64,000 nt of DNA from Pollenia angustigena (taxonomy: Eukaryota; Arthropoda; Insecta; Diptera; Polleniidae), in contig OV884060.1 in the NCBI GenBank assembly GCA_930367215.1, positions 205,285,253-205,349,252 of the forward strand, written 5' to 3'. The position numbers and the translations under genes were made by a program. Positions 10,568 through 19,687 of the stretch are shown here, in pieces (the first letter of the stretch is position 1; every line of letters starts with the position of its first letter). Under the pieces are notes generated by a model, which was given only the letters and a program-made list of their open reading frames with translations, searched no databases and was not told where the DNA came from.

Positions 10568-11180
10568 AGATATCCAGTCAAATATGTATAAATGAACATG
10601 CTACAAAAATATTTTTCAATTTACGATGTATAAAAAACAAAAATGTCAAAGCGAACCAGATTATAATTTTGCATTTTTAAGTGCCCTAATTCGACTCCAT
10701 TTCATCAACGTTATCTTGGCGCACTTCAAACAATAGTGAACCAGCGAATTTTGTTATGGAAAATGCTAACTAAGAGATATTTTTGAAAATGTGAGTGTAA
10801 CGAACCAGTTTTGTTACCAACTGCAATTTTAGGACACATAAAAACACAGAAAAGGACATGGTTCGATACAATCTATTGTTACTTATTATAAAGTGCTAAA
10901 AGATCTGTCAAAATCAATTGTTATCTTAATTGTTTAATTTTTGAAACGAACGAGTATTGCAACTCACCTAGGTACTCATATGTAAAGTAGACTGGACTTT
11001 ATTTTCTGACTTTAAAATTTTTAAAGCAGACCTTCTAAAATCTTTTTTTTTTTTTCTTCATAATTAATCTTCAAGCTCAAAGTCACTTTTATATATAAAA
11101 TATTTATTTTTAATCAAAATTCAGAGGTTTAGTTTATAGCAATAAGAAAGGAAATACAATAAGTTTATTAAAATAGAATA
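10568..11180. other. No gene recognised
   Basis: A/T-rich spacer. Phrases at about 10790-10975 (CGAACGAGTATTGCAACT) also occur at 2710-2735, so part of it belongs to an unidentified dispersed repeat. Confidence 0.4.
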
Positions 11181-11690
11181 CAGTACTTTTCGTTTATAGT
11201 CACAACGCTTATAGTCACATTAGCGATATAGTCCATTTTATCTGTTTATTTTGCCGCTATAAGTTAATTTAATATAAAGTATTAACGTTATAGTCCATTT
11301 AGCGATATAAGCACATTTGCCATATATGCCATCCATCAACAGTCATAAAAGGGATAAGTAAAGCATATTAATGGCGTTATAGTCACATTAGCAAAATTGA
11401 CTAAGTTCTTTTTAGTTTTCGAATCAAGAATCCATCCAAAGAAAGAATGAATTAAATCGTTTAATTTTTGTCATCAAGTCTCTACTCGTAAAAAATTAGT
11501 TGTTGCCGTTGGTATCAGTTAGGAAATATATTGTTATTATTTGACTTATTTTTAATACGGAATGTAACTCTGTTGTAAAACCATAAGCCTGATGTCGGTG
11601 TAAATTATATGCATTTTTAATTTCCTTTATTCACATAACTTGATTATATTCGAATTCGGTTATATGCGTCATAGTGGCATACACAGTGCT
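11181..11690. repeat. Pogo/Tc1-like repeat with TATAGTCAC modules, copy 1
   Basis: Begins ta-CAGTACTTTTCGTTTATAGT and contains repeated TATAGTCAC/TATAGTCCATTTAGC motifs. It aligns with 54618-55080, sharing CAGTACTTTT, AATTCGGTTATATGC (inverse orientation) and the AACTCTGTTGTAAAACCAT block in inverse orientation. The CAGT start after TA resembles pogo-like TIRs, but the second terminus is not seen. Confidence 0.45.
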
Positions 11691-11704
11691 GTCTGGGTAG
11701 AGTG

Positions 11705-12009
11705 AATCAGCGACGAAGCTCATTTTTGGCTCAATGGATACGCTAATGAGCAGAATTGTCGATTTTAGAGTGAAGATCAGCCAGAAGCATTGCAAGAGCT
11801 ACCAATGCATCCAGAACAAGTCACAGTTTGGTGCGGTTTATGGGCTGGTGGCATCATTGGACCGTACTTCTTCAAAGATGATACGAATCTTAACGTAACT
11901 GTGAATGGTGAGCGCTACCGTGGGATGATATCCAACTGTTTTTGCCCAAAATGCAAGAGCTTGACTTGCATGACATGTGGTTTCAACAAGACGGTGCCAC
12001 ATGCCACAC
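11705..12009 (+). pseudogene. Mariner-type transposase fragment, right-facing half of a chimera
   Basis: Encodes the first catalytic block (SDEAHFWLNGY, about 11711), then EALQELPMHPEQVTVWCGLW, AGGIIGPYFFKDDTN and WFQQDGATCHT-equivalent sequence at about 11985. It stops abruptly at 12009, where it joins a second mariner fragment in opposite orientation. In-frame lesions are present (a TAG at about 11770 and a frameshift around 11935). Same family as 7920-8631 but retaining the part deleted there. Confidence 0.8.
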
Positions 12010-12345
12010 GCCCATGAACCGCACCAAACTGTGACTTTTTCTGGATGCATTGGTAGCTCTTGCAATGCTTCTGGCTGATCTTCACTCCAAAATCGACAAT
12101 TCTGCTTATTAACGTACCCATTGAGCCCGAGTAATAAAATGGAAGAAGCGAGCGATGAACTTTCTTAACAGAGCACGCATTTTGATAATAAAAATCAATA
12201 ATTTGCAAGCGCTGTTCATTTGTAAGACGATTCATGGTTAAATTATAGACCAAACTGAAGATGTTTGACAGTGAAACAAAACACGAAACATGCGTCAGCT
12301 GTTTAAACCAGTGTTGCCAAAAAGATAATAGCTAAAAAATATTAT
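12010..12345 (-). pseudogene. Mariner-type transposase 5' part, left-facing half of a chimera
   Basis: The minus-strand reading starts MNRLTNEQRLQIIDFYYQNA at about 12235 and continues KKVHRSLLPFYYSGSMGTLI. The N-terminus is therefore fused by an internal deletion directly to the region just after the first catalytic block, and it then runs to the VWCG block at 12010. Upstream (12240-12345) it preserves the element's 5' untranslated region and the inner part of its TIR (GATAATAGCTAAAAAA). It meets 11705-12009 head-to-tail of opposite strands, giving a partial palindrome. Confidence 0.8.
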
Positions 12346-12459
12346 TATCTTTAGTTTTTCTAAAATCTTTGAATGAAGTTTCCTGATGATCTGACCTAAG
12401 CAACCAGTGAAATGAGTATAGGAATTTCTTATCCCATCAACAAAAAATTTCAGTTTATC
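12346..12459 (+). repeat. Penelope-like repeat fragment
   Basis: Matches one arm of the palindrome at 30241-31492: AAGTTTCCTGATGATCTG, ACCTAAGCAACCAGTGAAAT and CTTATCCCATCAACA. It starts exactly where the mariner fragment ends. Confidence 0.65.
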
Positions 12460-12715
12460 AATAGTATAAATTGTAAATTCAGCACATTTAAACAAAACCT
12501 TGTTAATAAATTTTTGACTCCCAAGATAAACTTTAATAAAAAAAATTTTTCAGAGCAAAAAATAGTTACTCTTTCAAAATACCAAAGTTTAATGTTGGTA
12601 GCCTTGTTTTTCTTTGCATTTTTAATACATATTTCGAAATATTAAAAAATGCCTAAATGTAATAGAAAACAAAAAAAGTGGCAGTGTTATTGCTAAACAA
12701 AAAGAATAGTTAAGA

Positions 12716-13327
12716 ATTAGATTAATTTATTAGTTATTTTGTATTGATTAGTTATTTAGTATTTGTTAGTTATTTTATTAGTTTAAATTGTTATTGAATA
12801 AGTTATGAACACTTTTAGTGTAAAAATCAATGTACAGATGTAAGGTTAAAATTGTACTTCAACCCCACTGTAAATACTAGAATGTTCGTTATTAACGCCT
12901 AAAAGTATTCCCCAGCTTACTAATAACTCAATTAATTCAGCCATATAGATACTAACTATAGCTAAATAAGTTAAATTAACAACATAGCCGTTATGAGGCG
13001 AACTTTCTAGATCCATCTAGACGTTACTAGTATCATCTATACGTCTGGGCTAGAGAATAAATAGAATCGCAAGAGATGGCATAAGTTCAGACTTTGCCAA
13101 TAACGCATTACGCGGAGAAAATTATAAACAGTGTAGTGAGTTGTAAATTAAAGTTGTAAATTACGGTTGCTAAAGTGACAAAGTTCTAAATAAAGCTGTG
13201 TAAACAATAAATAAGTGTTATAAATTAAAGTGTTTATTTAATTTTATTAAAGTGCAATAAAGAACTCAAGAGGTTTATTTTAAACGAAATAAACCGAAAA
13301 CGTTATTGAAAAGGCAGTAACGTAACA
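12716..13327 (+). repeat. Possible solo LTR
   Basis: An internally non-repetitive ~0.6-kb block with LTR-like features in order: several TTAGTTATTTT motifs at the left, a promoter-like segment AGAGAATAAATAG at about 13053, a run of AATAAA polyadenylation-type signals (13188-13265), and an end GTAACGTAACA at 13327. No second copy, primer-binding site or gag/pol sequence is adjacent. The left boundary and a target duplication could not be fixed. Confidence 0.3.
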
Positions 13328-13789
13328 ATATAATAAATAATAATAATTTTCAATGGAAGAGCTGTTGTCTAACTTTTAGTTAACCAATATCATTTGATAA
13401 TTTAACTAACGGTTAACAAAAAGCTGGAAATAATCTTTGTTGGTTAAACCATTGTTATTAGCTAACTATTAGCTAATGACTGTAAATTTGGAGTTAAGTG
13501 TACCAATAGACTAAGGGCTAATAAATCAGAGCAAGTTTAACTCTCTTTTTGGTTTAAACCAGCAAATCTATAATTCAGTAAATATTTAAACCATCTCTTA
13601 ACGCATAAAGTTGGGAGTTTAAACTACCAGTACAAACCATATGAATTTGACAACTTTCATCGAAGTGCTGCCACATTATTATTTTTGCACTACATATAAT
13701 ATATGGGGCACTTATTTACAACTGTTAAGTTTAAACTACATATAAATTTAAATTTAGTTCAACTAAACCAACGTTTAAACATTCATTGA
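13328..13789. other. No gene recognised; GTTAAC/GTTTAAAC-rich
   Basis: Multiple short inverted words (TTAGTTAACC, GGTTAAC, GTTTAAAC) suggest a degraded TIR element, but I could not define its ends. Confidence 0.3.
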
Positions 13790-15418
13790 TTTATTAGCCA
13801 TAAGAATCACTTTTTTAATCGATCTAACGATATCTGCCAGGCTCTTCATGTAAACCTAGTGCGCAAAGTACAGGTCGCGTTTTTTTAGATAACAGATAAC
13901 AGTCATAGCCGCCAGCCTCAAAACTTGCCGCGCGAAATGAAACTAGACTATTGTCAGAGCAAATCTACCAAAGAGTTTTGAAAAGTTAGCTCGGGCTCCC
14001 GAAATATCGGTCCCTAAAGTTTGTGAATTTGTTGAAAAGGCGTTTGGTATAAGTCAAAAAAAAAATACTAAATGTACTTCTGAGCAAATATTCTTTTTCA
14101 GATGTCTTCAGTAGAATTGTATGGCGATTCTTTGCTTAGAATATATTAACCCTCTAACACTCATCTTAAGGGGTAATTTTTGTCATTTTTTTACCTTCCC
14201 CACAAATGTTCTACGAATATTTTCTGCAACAAATTTCGCTAGGGGTCTTCTAAGACCAAAAAATCGTGCAATGTATGTTAAAAGGATTTTCGGAATTCCG
14301 GGCCTTAAATTGTTTGAATTTTTCGAAAACCGGTTTTACATACATTGCACGATTATGATTATTTTCTGGCAATCTAAGTCATCTTACCATAGCTTCCATG
14401 CAAATACTGCCCCAAAAAATAGCTTTCAATGCCATAACTTTCCCGTAAATGTTGGTATTGGCATAAACTTGGGCCCGTATAACTTTTGCGATAGCAACTA
14501 TGTCATGACAAAAAAAAAACTGTACTGGTAGGTCCAAAATTAACCATATGTCCCATATAAATCCCATTAAGGCAAACAGATCTCATCTTTTAGATGAATA
14601 TATCTTAATAATATTTGGCACCAAAAACTTTTACATAGAATTTCACTTCATAATTTAATTTTTATTCTGGGGGGTCCATGATTGTTTAAGGTTCCCAAAG
14701 ATTTTTGAAATCTATGGTGTTCAAAGGGTTGCCAGAACCAAAATTCAAATAACTGTTCAAAATGTTAAAAATTCACCTGGATTTTGAAAAAATAACTGAG
14801 CAATTTTAAAATACATTTATACGATAGTTTAAAAAGTTAACATTTAATTTAATTAACAATAAAAATTCAGTCTAATGCCCTACTACATATCGTCACCTAA
14901 AATCTAAAGGGCCGTAAATAACAAAAAAAAAAAACAGTTAAAATCGACTTTTTGATTGGTTATATTGTATTTTGGTTAAATACATCATGATCAATCAGAT
15001 GATACACATATGTGCCTATTTTGTATTGTTATTTATAGATATTACTAAGTTTTGTTTAAGTTGTATGCAAAAATGTTTAATAATGTTTGAAACTTTCATC
15101 AAAATTTAGTCGTACTATATTTCCCTTGTTTTGTGAGCAAAGATTATTTAGGGCACTTTAACAAAAATGTGTCGAAAAACCAACGAAGTCAATTATTTAT
15201 CTATATGTATTTTGTACGTTTTTAATATTTAGTTTATATTTAATGAAAAATTATCTAAAATTCAAGAAATTTTTTAACTGGACAAATTGTATTTCAGCTG
15301 GAAACTGGATAGCACCCAAAAAAAACTGGACAACCCAGGTCATTCCATGCCGTCTGGCAACCCTAGGTGTAGGGTATCGTAGGGTCGGCCTTAAGCGACT
15401 ATACTTTCGTACTTGTTC
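13790..15418 (+). repeat. Repeat family A, copy 2, split by a hAT-like insertion
   Basis: The left part carries AGAATCACTTTTTTAATCGA and GTGCGCAAAGTACAGGTCGC, as in 1528-1615. The right part (15366-15418) carries GTGTAGGGTATCGTAGGGTC and CGACTATACTTTCGTACTTG. The two are separated by 14724-15365. Around 14115-14360 the sequence has two inverted ACATTGCACGAT words (14261-14360). The minus- and plus-strand readings here look non-coding. Confidence 0.6.
14724..15365. mobile_element. Non-autonomous hAT-like element
   Basis: Ends AAGGGTTGCCAGA (14724) and TCTGGCAACCCTA (ending 15365) are inverted. The flanks share ggtgt followed by diverged bases (ggtgttca against ggtgtagg), so the 8-bp duplication is only partly preserved. 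The interior contains repeated CTGGA/AACTG words near both ends and a fragment (about 14885-14960) related to the TIR element at 62711-62957. No transposase. Confidence 0.6.
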
Positions 15419-15612
15419 TTATTTAAATTTTTTTTTTAAATAAACTCTAAAAATAGATTCTATAGGCCCAACCATAACGCTAGAAACACAACTGGGACGA
15501 GCGACGAATTTCGCCTAACACAACAAATTTTTTAGAGAGGCATACTAAGTTTATCATTTTGTTGGAAACTTTTAAATGTTCATCTTACCCCCAATAAAGT
15601 ATATATATGTAT
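15419..15612. other. Short spacer
   Basis: A/T-rich DNA ending in the 8-bp target duplication atatgtat (15605-15612) of the following transposon. Nothing else recognised. Confidence 0.5.
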
Positions 15613-16197
15613 TAGGGCGGGTCGATTTAATAATCGCCCATGGCTCAGTGAAAATCGTATTCTAGGGATCAAAATAAGAAACTTTGCCGAAGGAACCATA
15701 CCTCTAAAACGAATTCTACTACCCCCCAAACTGTTGACTTTTGTCCCGTAGGGTCAAGTTTTGAAAAATCCCACTTTGACCCATTTAGAGTGCCCCAATT
15801 GAGTCCAAATGTATGACCGACCCCCACTAACTTTGGAGGGCCGATCCACCCATGCCAGTGGCACACCCCCTGGAACTCCCCTGGGGGTTCCCCATACAAA
15901 CATTTCAAAAAATCAAAATTTTTGGCACTTTATTTTATTATTTTTTATTTATTTTATTTATTTTTATTTATTTTTTCTCTTTAGAAATTTATTTAGTCAG
16001 AACATATGTAAATGAAAAAATTAATTTAACTTAGTAATAGAAAAGAAAATAAAAAAAATTACTGTTTGAAGTCTTTTTTGCTTTCAAGTCTGGGCAATTT
16101 CGCACGGCTCTCTAATGTCGTCGCCATAACAGCCTCTACATTTTCCGGTATAACTCGTTTGGTAACGCTAGCTAGCAATTGAACGTTTTGTTCTGTT
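15613..16197 (+). repeat. Left long TIR
   Basis: Inverse of about 18704-19292, with only scattered substitutions and small indels. For example, the right arm has an extra GTGGGGAGGCAAAAAA-type insertion after GGTCGATTT. Distal landmarks: GCCCATGGCTCAGTGAAAAT, GGGTCAAGTTTTGAAAAATC, CTGGAACTCCCCTGGGGGTT. The inner boundary is set where GAACGTTTTGTTCTGTTGC at about 16180-16200 stops matching. The inner 140 bp encode, on the minus strand, a copy of the transposase C-terminus. Confidence 0.85.
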
Positions 16198-16200
16198 GCA
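16059..16200 (-). pseudogene. Inverted duplicate of the transposase C-terminus within the left TIR
   Basis: The minus-strand reading has VQLLASVTKRVIPENVEAVM, then RAKLPRLESKKDFKQ and a TAA stop at the same relative point as the main gene (18835-18837). It differs by a few residues (VTKRVIPEN against VSKRVIAEN; TLES against TVES). It has no start or upstream coding region of its own. It exists because the TIR overlaps the 3' end of the gene, not because it is an independent gene. Confidence 0.85.
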
Positions 16201-16272
16201 GGTCGTAAAATAGGTTGTGTGGGTTTTTTAAGCCACCACAAGACACAGCTGCATGTCGTAAACTTACTTAAG

Positions 16273-16440
16273 CAAAATCGGTTACAGGTAGAATTGAGCA
16301 TAAAGTTATCATAAAGGCTTTTCCAGAAGTAATAAAAGGAGCACTTGATTAACAGAATTTGTGGTCAGATTAACGTTTAATTTACATTTAAGTACTTTAT
16401 GGGCAGTTTTGACAACAAAATCGGTTACAGGTAGAATTGA
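16273..16440 (+). repeat. 24-bp direct repeat upstream of the transposase
   Basis: CAAAATCGGTTACAGGTAGA plus ATTGA occurs twice, near 16273-16297 and 16416-16440. The spacing is about 143 bp, between the left TIR and the gene. It could be a transposase-binding or promoter-proximal repeat. Function unknown. Confidence 0.5.
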
Positions 16441-16478
16441 AATTACCATTTTATTCTTATTACCTCGTCTCGTAGACC

Positions 16479-16487
16479 ATATATAAC
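16479..16487 (+). promoter_or_regulatory. TATA-like box of the transposase gene
   Basis: CATATATAAC lies about 115 bp before the ATG at 16599, followed at about 30 bp by TTCATTAAG. Position and sequence suit a Pol II core promoter. No experimental support. Confidence 0.35.
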
Positions 16488-16598
16488 GCAACAGTTTTTG
16501 TGAATTCATTAAGTCGTTGTGAAGAACTCGAAGTGTGAAGTGCTAATTTCTGATAAAAAATATTTAAAAAAAAATCATTCCAAATCAAAAAGTTTACA

Positions 16599-18837
16599 AT
16601 GAATCCACCATCCTCTACACCGCAAGATGAGGCAATAACAACATCAACAACTATCGAAAACCCAATGAGTCATATACCCAGGCATGATGTTACTGTTTTT
16701 GGTGTGTCTACTGATTTGACTGGTCTTTATTTACCAACTCATCTGGATATCTTGAAATATTATTTTTACTTGAGCGAACAAAAAAAGTTGTCCTATAAAC
16801 TATTCACTATTCAAGTACAAGATAAGTTGATTGGAATTTGGGAAAAACTTGGTATGGAAATAATGCTGAAAAAAAGTGTATGTAATAAATTGCATAGATT
16901 GCTTGACAAATATCAAGAGCAAATTAAGAGAAGAAACAAACCCCAACAATTTACAGAGTATGTAAAATCTCTGGAAACAATTTTTTTCATTGGAACATGT
17001 AAATGCGATTTGAAGGCAGCTCCATGTGCATGCGGTTTGGTTCCCGAACGCCTCAAAGATTTTATGCACGATCAACATAATCAAAGAAGACTAACAATGG
17101 ATGGATTTGCGATGGAAATTGAAGAGCAAGGAGCAACGTCTATGTCATCAATGCCAACATACCAAGATCCCGATGATTCAACATACGCACCGCCACCGGT
17201 TCAAGAAGATTTGGATATAAGCACAAGTTCACAATACACACAGAGATACGATTGTTTTAACTTTGCCTTAGTATGTGACAGATTTGGTGTGCCTGATAGA
17301 GTAGCATCAGCAATGGGAACCGCTCTTTTCCATGATTTTAAAATGAAAGATATCCATGGCAAACCTCTCATCATGGATAAATCGAAAGTTCGCCGAGAAA
17401 AAGAGAAATGCAGACAAGAAGTGCTTCGCAAACGGTTAGATGATACCAATTTGTTAGCATTTTCATTCGATGGCAGAAAAGATGATACTTTAACGAGAGA
17501 TACAATTGATGAGAAGTATCATACTAGGATGGTAAAAGAACCTCATCTTGTTATTTTGAGAGAACCGAATTCTAAATTGATTGGTTATGTAACACTGGAA
17601 CATGAAACCGCTGAATACAAAACAACCAAATTAAATGATTTTTTCAACGATAAAAATATATCACTGGATGCATTAATTGGCATATGCACTGACGGTGAGC
17701 CAACAAACACTGGCCCAAACGGTGGAATTATACGACGATTCGAATTGCTGTTAAAAAGACCATTGCATTGGTTCGTTTGCCTTCTACACTTCAACGAACT
17801 TCCGTTTCGGCATTTGTTTGAAGCTTTGGATAAATCAACCAGCACTGGACCAAGATCGGCAACCGGAAAATTGAGCAGTCAAATCGAAACTTGTGAAACT
17901 CTTCCGCTAAGTTATTGCTATCACTGATTTATTATAATTGTCAACCGTTTTAAATTGTTTTATTTTTATATATTTTCAGGTGGTGGACGGCTTTCAGAAA
18001 ATTTAGTTGAAAAATATGCCCCTTGCTCCAGAAAAAATTGAATTTTCCACCGATTCCAAGTACTTATACGACATGGCCCATGCAATTTCTAGCGGCGTGG
18101 TTTCAGTGGCTCTGGCTAACATCAAACCAGGGAAAATCGTACATTCTCGGTGGCTCACCAAGGCCGCTAGACTATTACGATTATATGTGACAACGGAAAA
18201 TCCAGATGCAAAATTAAGAATACTGGTTGAATTTATAATTAGATGTTATGTGCCAATGTACTTCAATATCAAGTATTACAGCTCTGTCGTGTACGGTAGT
18301 AGATTATTTTTCGAATTCATTAGTTGGTCAAGATTTCTAGAACCTCGTTTACGCAAAATTGTCAATAAAGTAATTACAGATAATTCATATTATGCGCATT
18401 CGGAAAATATCTTGTTATCAATGTTGTTTGATGATATCAAAGAAAAGCGCGACTGTGCTATCAAGATAATTCTACGTTATCGAACCGATGTTGACGACCC
18501 AACGGGACTTAGAGCTTATAAAAAACCAGATATAAACTTTTATTGCACAAGTTACACGGAAATGATCAATATGAATGACATAAATGACGCATTTGAACCA
18601 CCATTCACGCGAAACATTCCATACGATACTTTGAAAGAATATTTAAATCAAGATGATCCACCGTTTAATGATCCAAAAATTCCATCACACATACAAGGAA
18701 CAGAACGACACGTTCAATTGCTAGCTAGCGTTTCCAAACGAGTTATAGCGGAAAATGTAGAGGCTGTTATGGCGACGACAGTAGAGAGCCGTGCGAAATT
18801 GCCCAGACTTGAAAGCAAAAAAGACTTCAAACAGTAA
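16599..18837 (+). pseudogene. Transposase of the long-TIR element, two exons, two lesions
   Basis: Exon 1 is 16599-17906 (436 codons); the intron is 17907-17979 (73 bp); exon 2 is 17980-18837. The joined frame is about 720 codons. Visible order: a cysteine cluster CKCDLKAAPCAC (C134, C136, C143, C145; C-x-C-x6-C-x-C, probably metal binding); a region ending in KSKVRREKEKCRQEVLRKRL; FSFDGRKDD with candidate catalytic D291; ICTDGEPTNTG with D365; a C-x2-H motif, HWFVCLLHF (C394, H397), like the one inserted in hAT RNase H folds; then exon 2 with STDSKYLYDMAHAISSG, VHSRWLTKAARLLRLY, DNSYYAHSENILLSMLFDD and GTERHVQLLASVSKRV. The catalytic Glu is not assigned. Lesions: the intron begins CTAAGT, apparently from GTAAGT by a change of its first base, and exon 2 has an in-frame TAG at 18004-18006. 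Codons before and after are in one frame. I recall similar uncharacterised proteins in other arthropods and Hydra. Confidence 0.8.
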
Positions 18838-19292
18838 TTTTTTTTATTTTCTTTTAATTAATTATTTTTTTATTTACATATGTTCTGACTAAATAAATTT
18901 CTAAAGAGAAAAAATAAAATAAAATAATAAAAATAAATAAAATAAATAAAAAATAATAAAATAAAGTGCCAAAAATTGTGATTTTTTGAAATGTTTGTAT
19001 GGGGAACCCCCAGGGGAGTTCCAGGGGGTGTGCCACTGGCATGGGTGGATCGGCCCTCCAAAGTTAGTGGGGGTCGGTCATACATTTGGACTCGATTGGG
19101 GCACTCTAAATGGGTCAAAGTGAGATTTTTCAAAACTTGACCCTACGGGACAAAAGTCAACAGTTTGGGGGGTAGTAGAATTCGTTTTAGAGGTATGGTT
19201 CCTTCGGCAAAGTTTCTTATTTTGATCCCTAGAATACGATTTTCACTGAGCCATGGGCGATTTTTTGCCTCCCCACAAATCGACCCGGCCTA
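18704..19292 (-). repeat. Right long TIR
   Basis: Inverse of 15613-16197. Its inner part is the final ~47 codons of the transposase, starting near ACGTTCAATTGCTAGCTAGC. It is followed by an A/T-rich run (18838-18970) dominated by AAATAAAATAA words and then the GC-rich distal segment ending AAATCGACCCGGCCTA. Confidence 0.85.
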
Positions 19293-19687
19293 ATATGTAT
19301 GTATTCTGGATCCCTGAGTAATTCTAAGTCGGTTAAGCCGTGTCCGTCTGTCCGCCTATTCAAAACACGCTCACTTTCGAATAACTCAAAGGAAAAGAAT
19401 CTCAAGCAGTTTGAGATTTAAATCCAACAAAATCGGTTCTGTAGAAAAGAGCTATGAACCAAAATGTGGACCAACGACCCTAAAAAAATTTATATTTCTG
19501 TTAGAAAAACTAATAATTATTTAAGGGCGGAATGCACCGACTGATATTCAATTTTTTGGAAAACACTTTAATGTATCTAAAACTGTAACAAATAATGCAA
19601 TTCTATAAAAAAATTTGATCTGTTAGAGTTAAAAAGCACTAAAAAACACACTAACAAATTTCTTGAGGATTGGTTGGTTCATAATTA

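Larger units (their letters stand above)
15613..19292 (+). mobile_element. hAT-like transposon with very long TIRs that contain coding sequence
   Basis: Complete element of 3,680 bp. Outer ends are TAGGGCGGGTCGATTT (15613) and AAATCGACCCGGCCTA (ending 19292). The flanking duplication atatgtat is identical at 15605-15612 and 19293-19300. The TIRs extend about 590 bp on each side. They comprise a GC-rich distal half, an A/T-rich low-complexity block, and an inner segment that is the last ~47 codons of the transposase. The transposase gene (two exons, 16599-18837) reads rightward and ends in the right TIR. The 8-bp duplication and TAGGG start suit hAT. The protein is not a standard BED-type hAT transposase, so the superfamily assignment is inference. 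Confidence 0.85.

Noticed and set aside
16800..17845. Minus-strand readings opposite the long-TIR transposase
   Set aside because: Shadow frames; the plus strand carries the motif-bearing, spliced protein.
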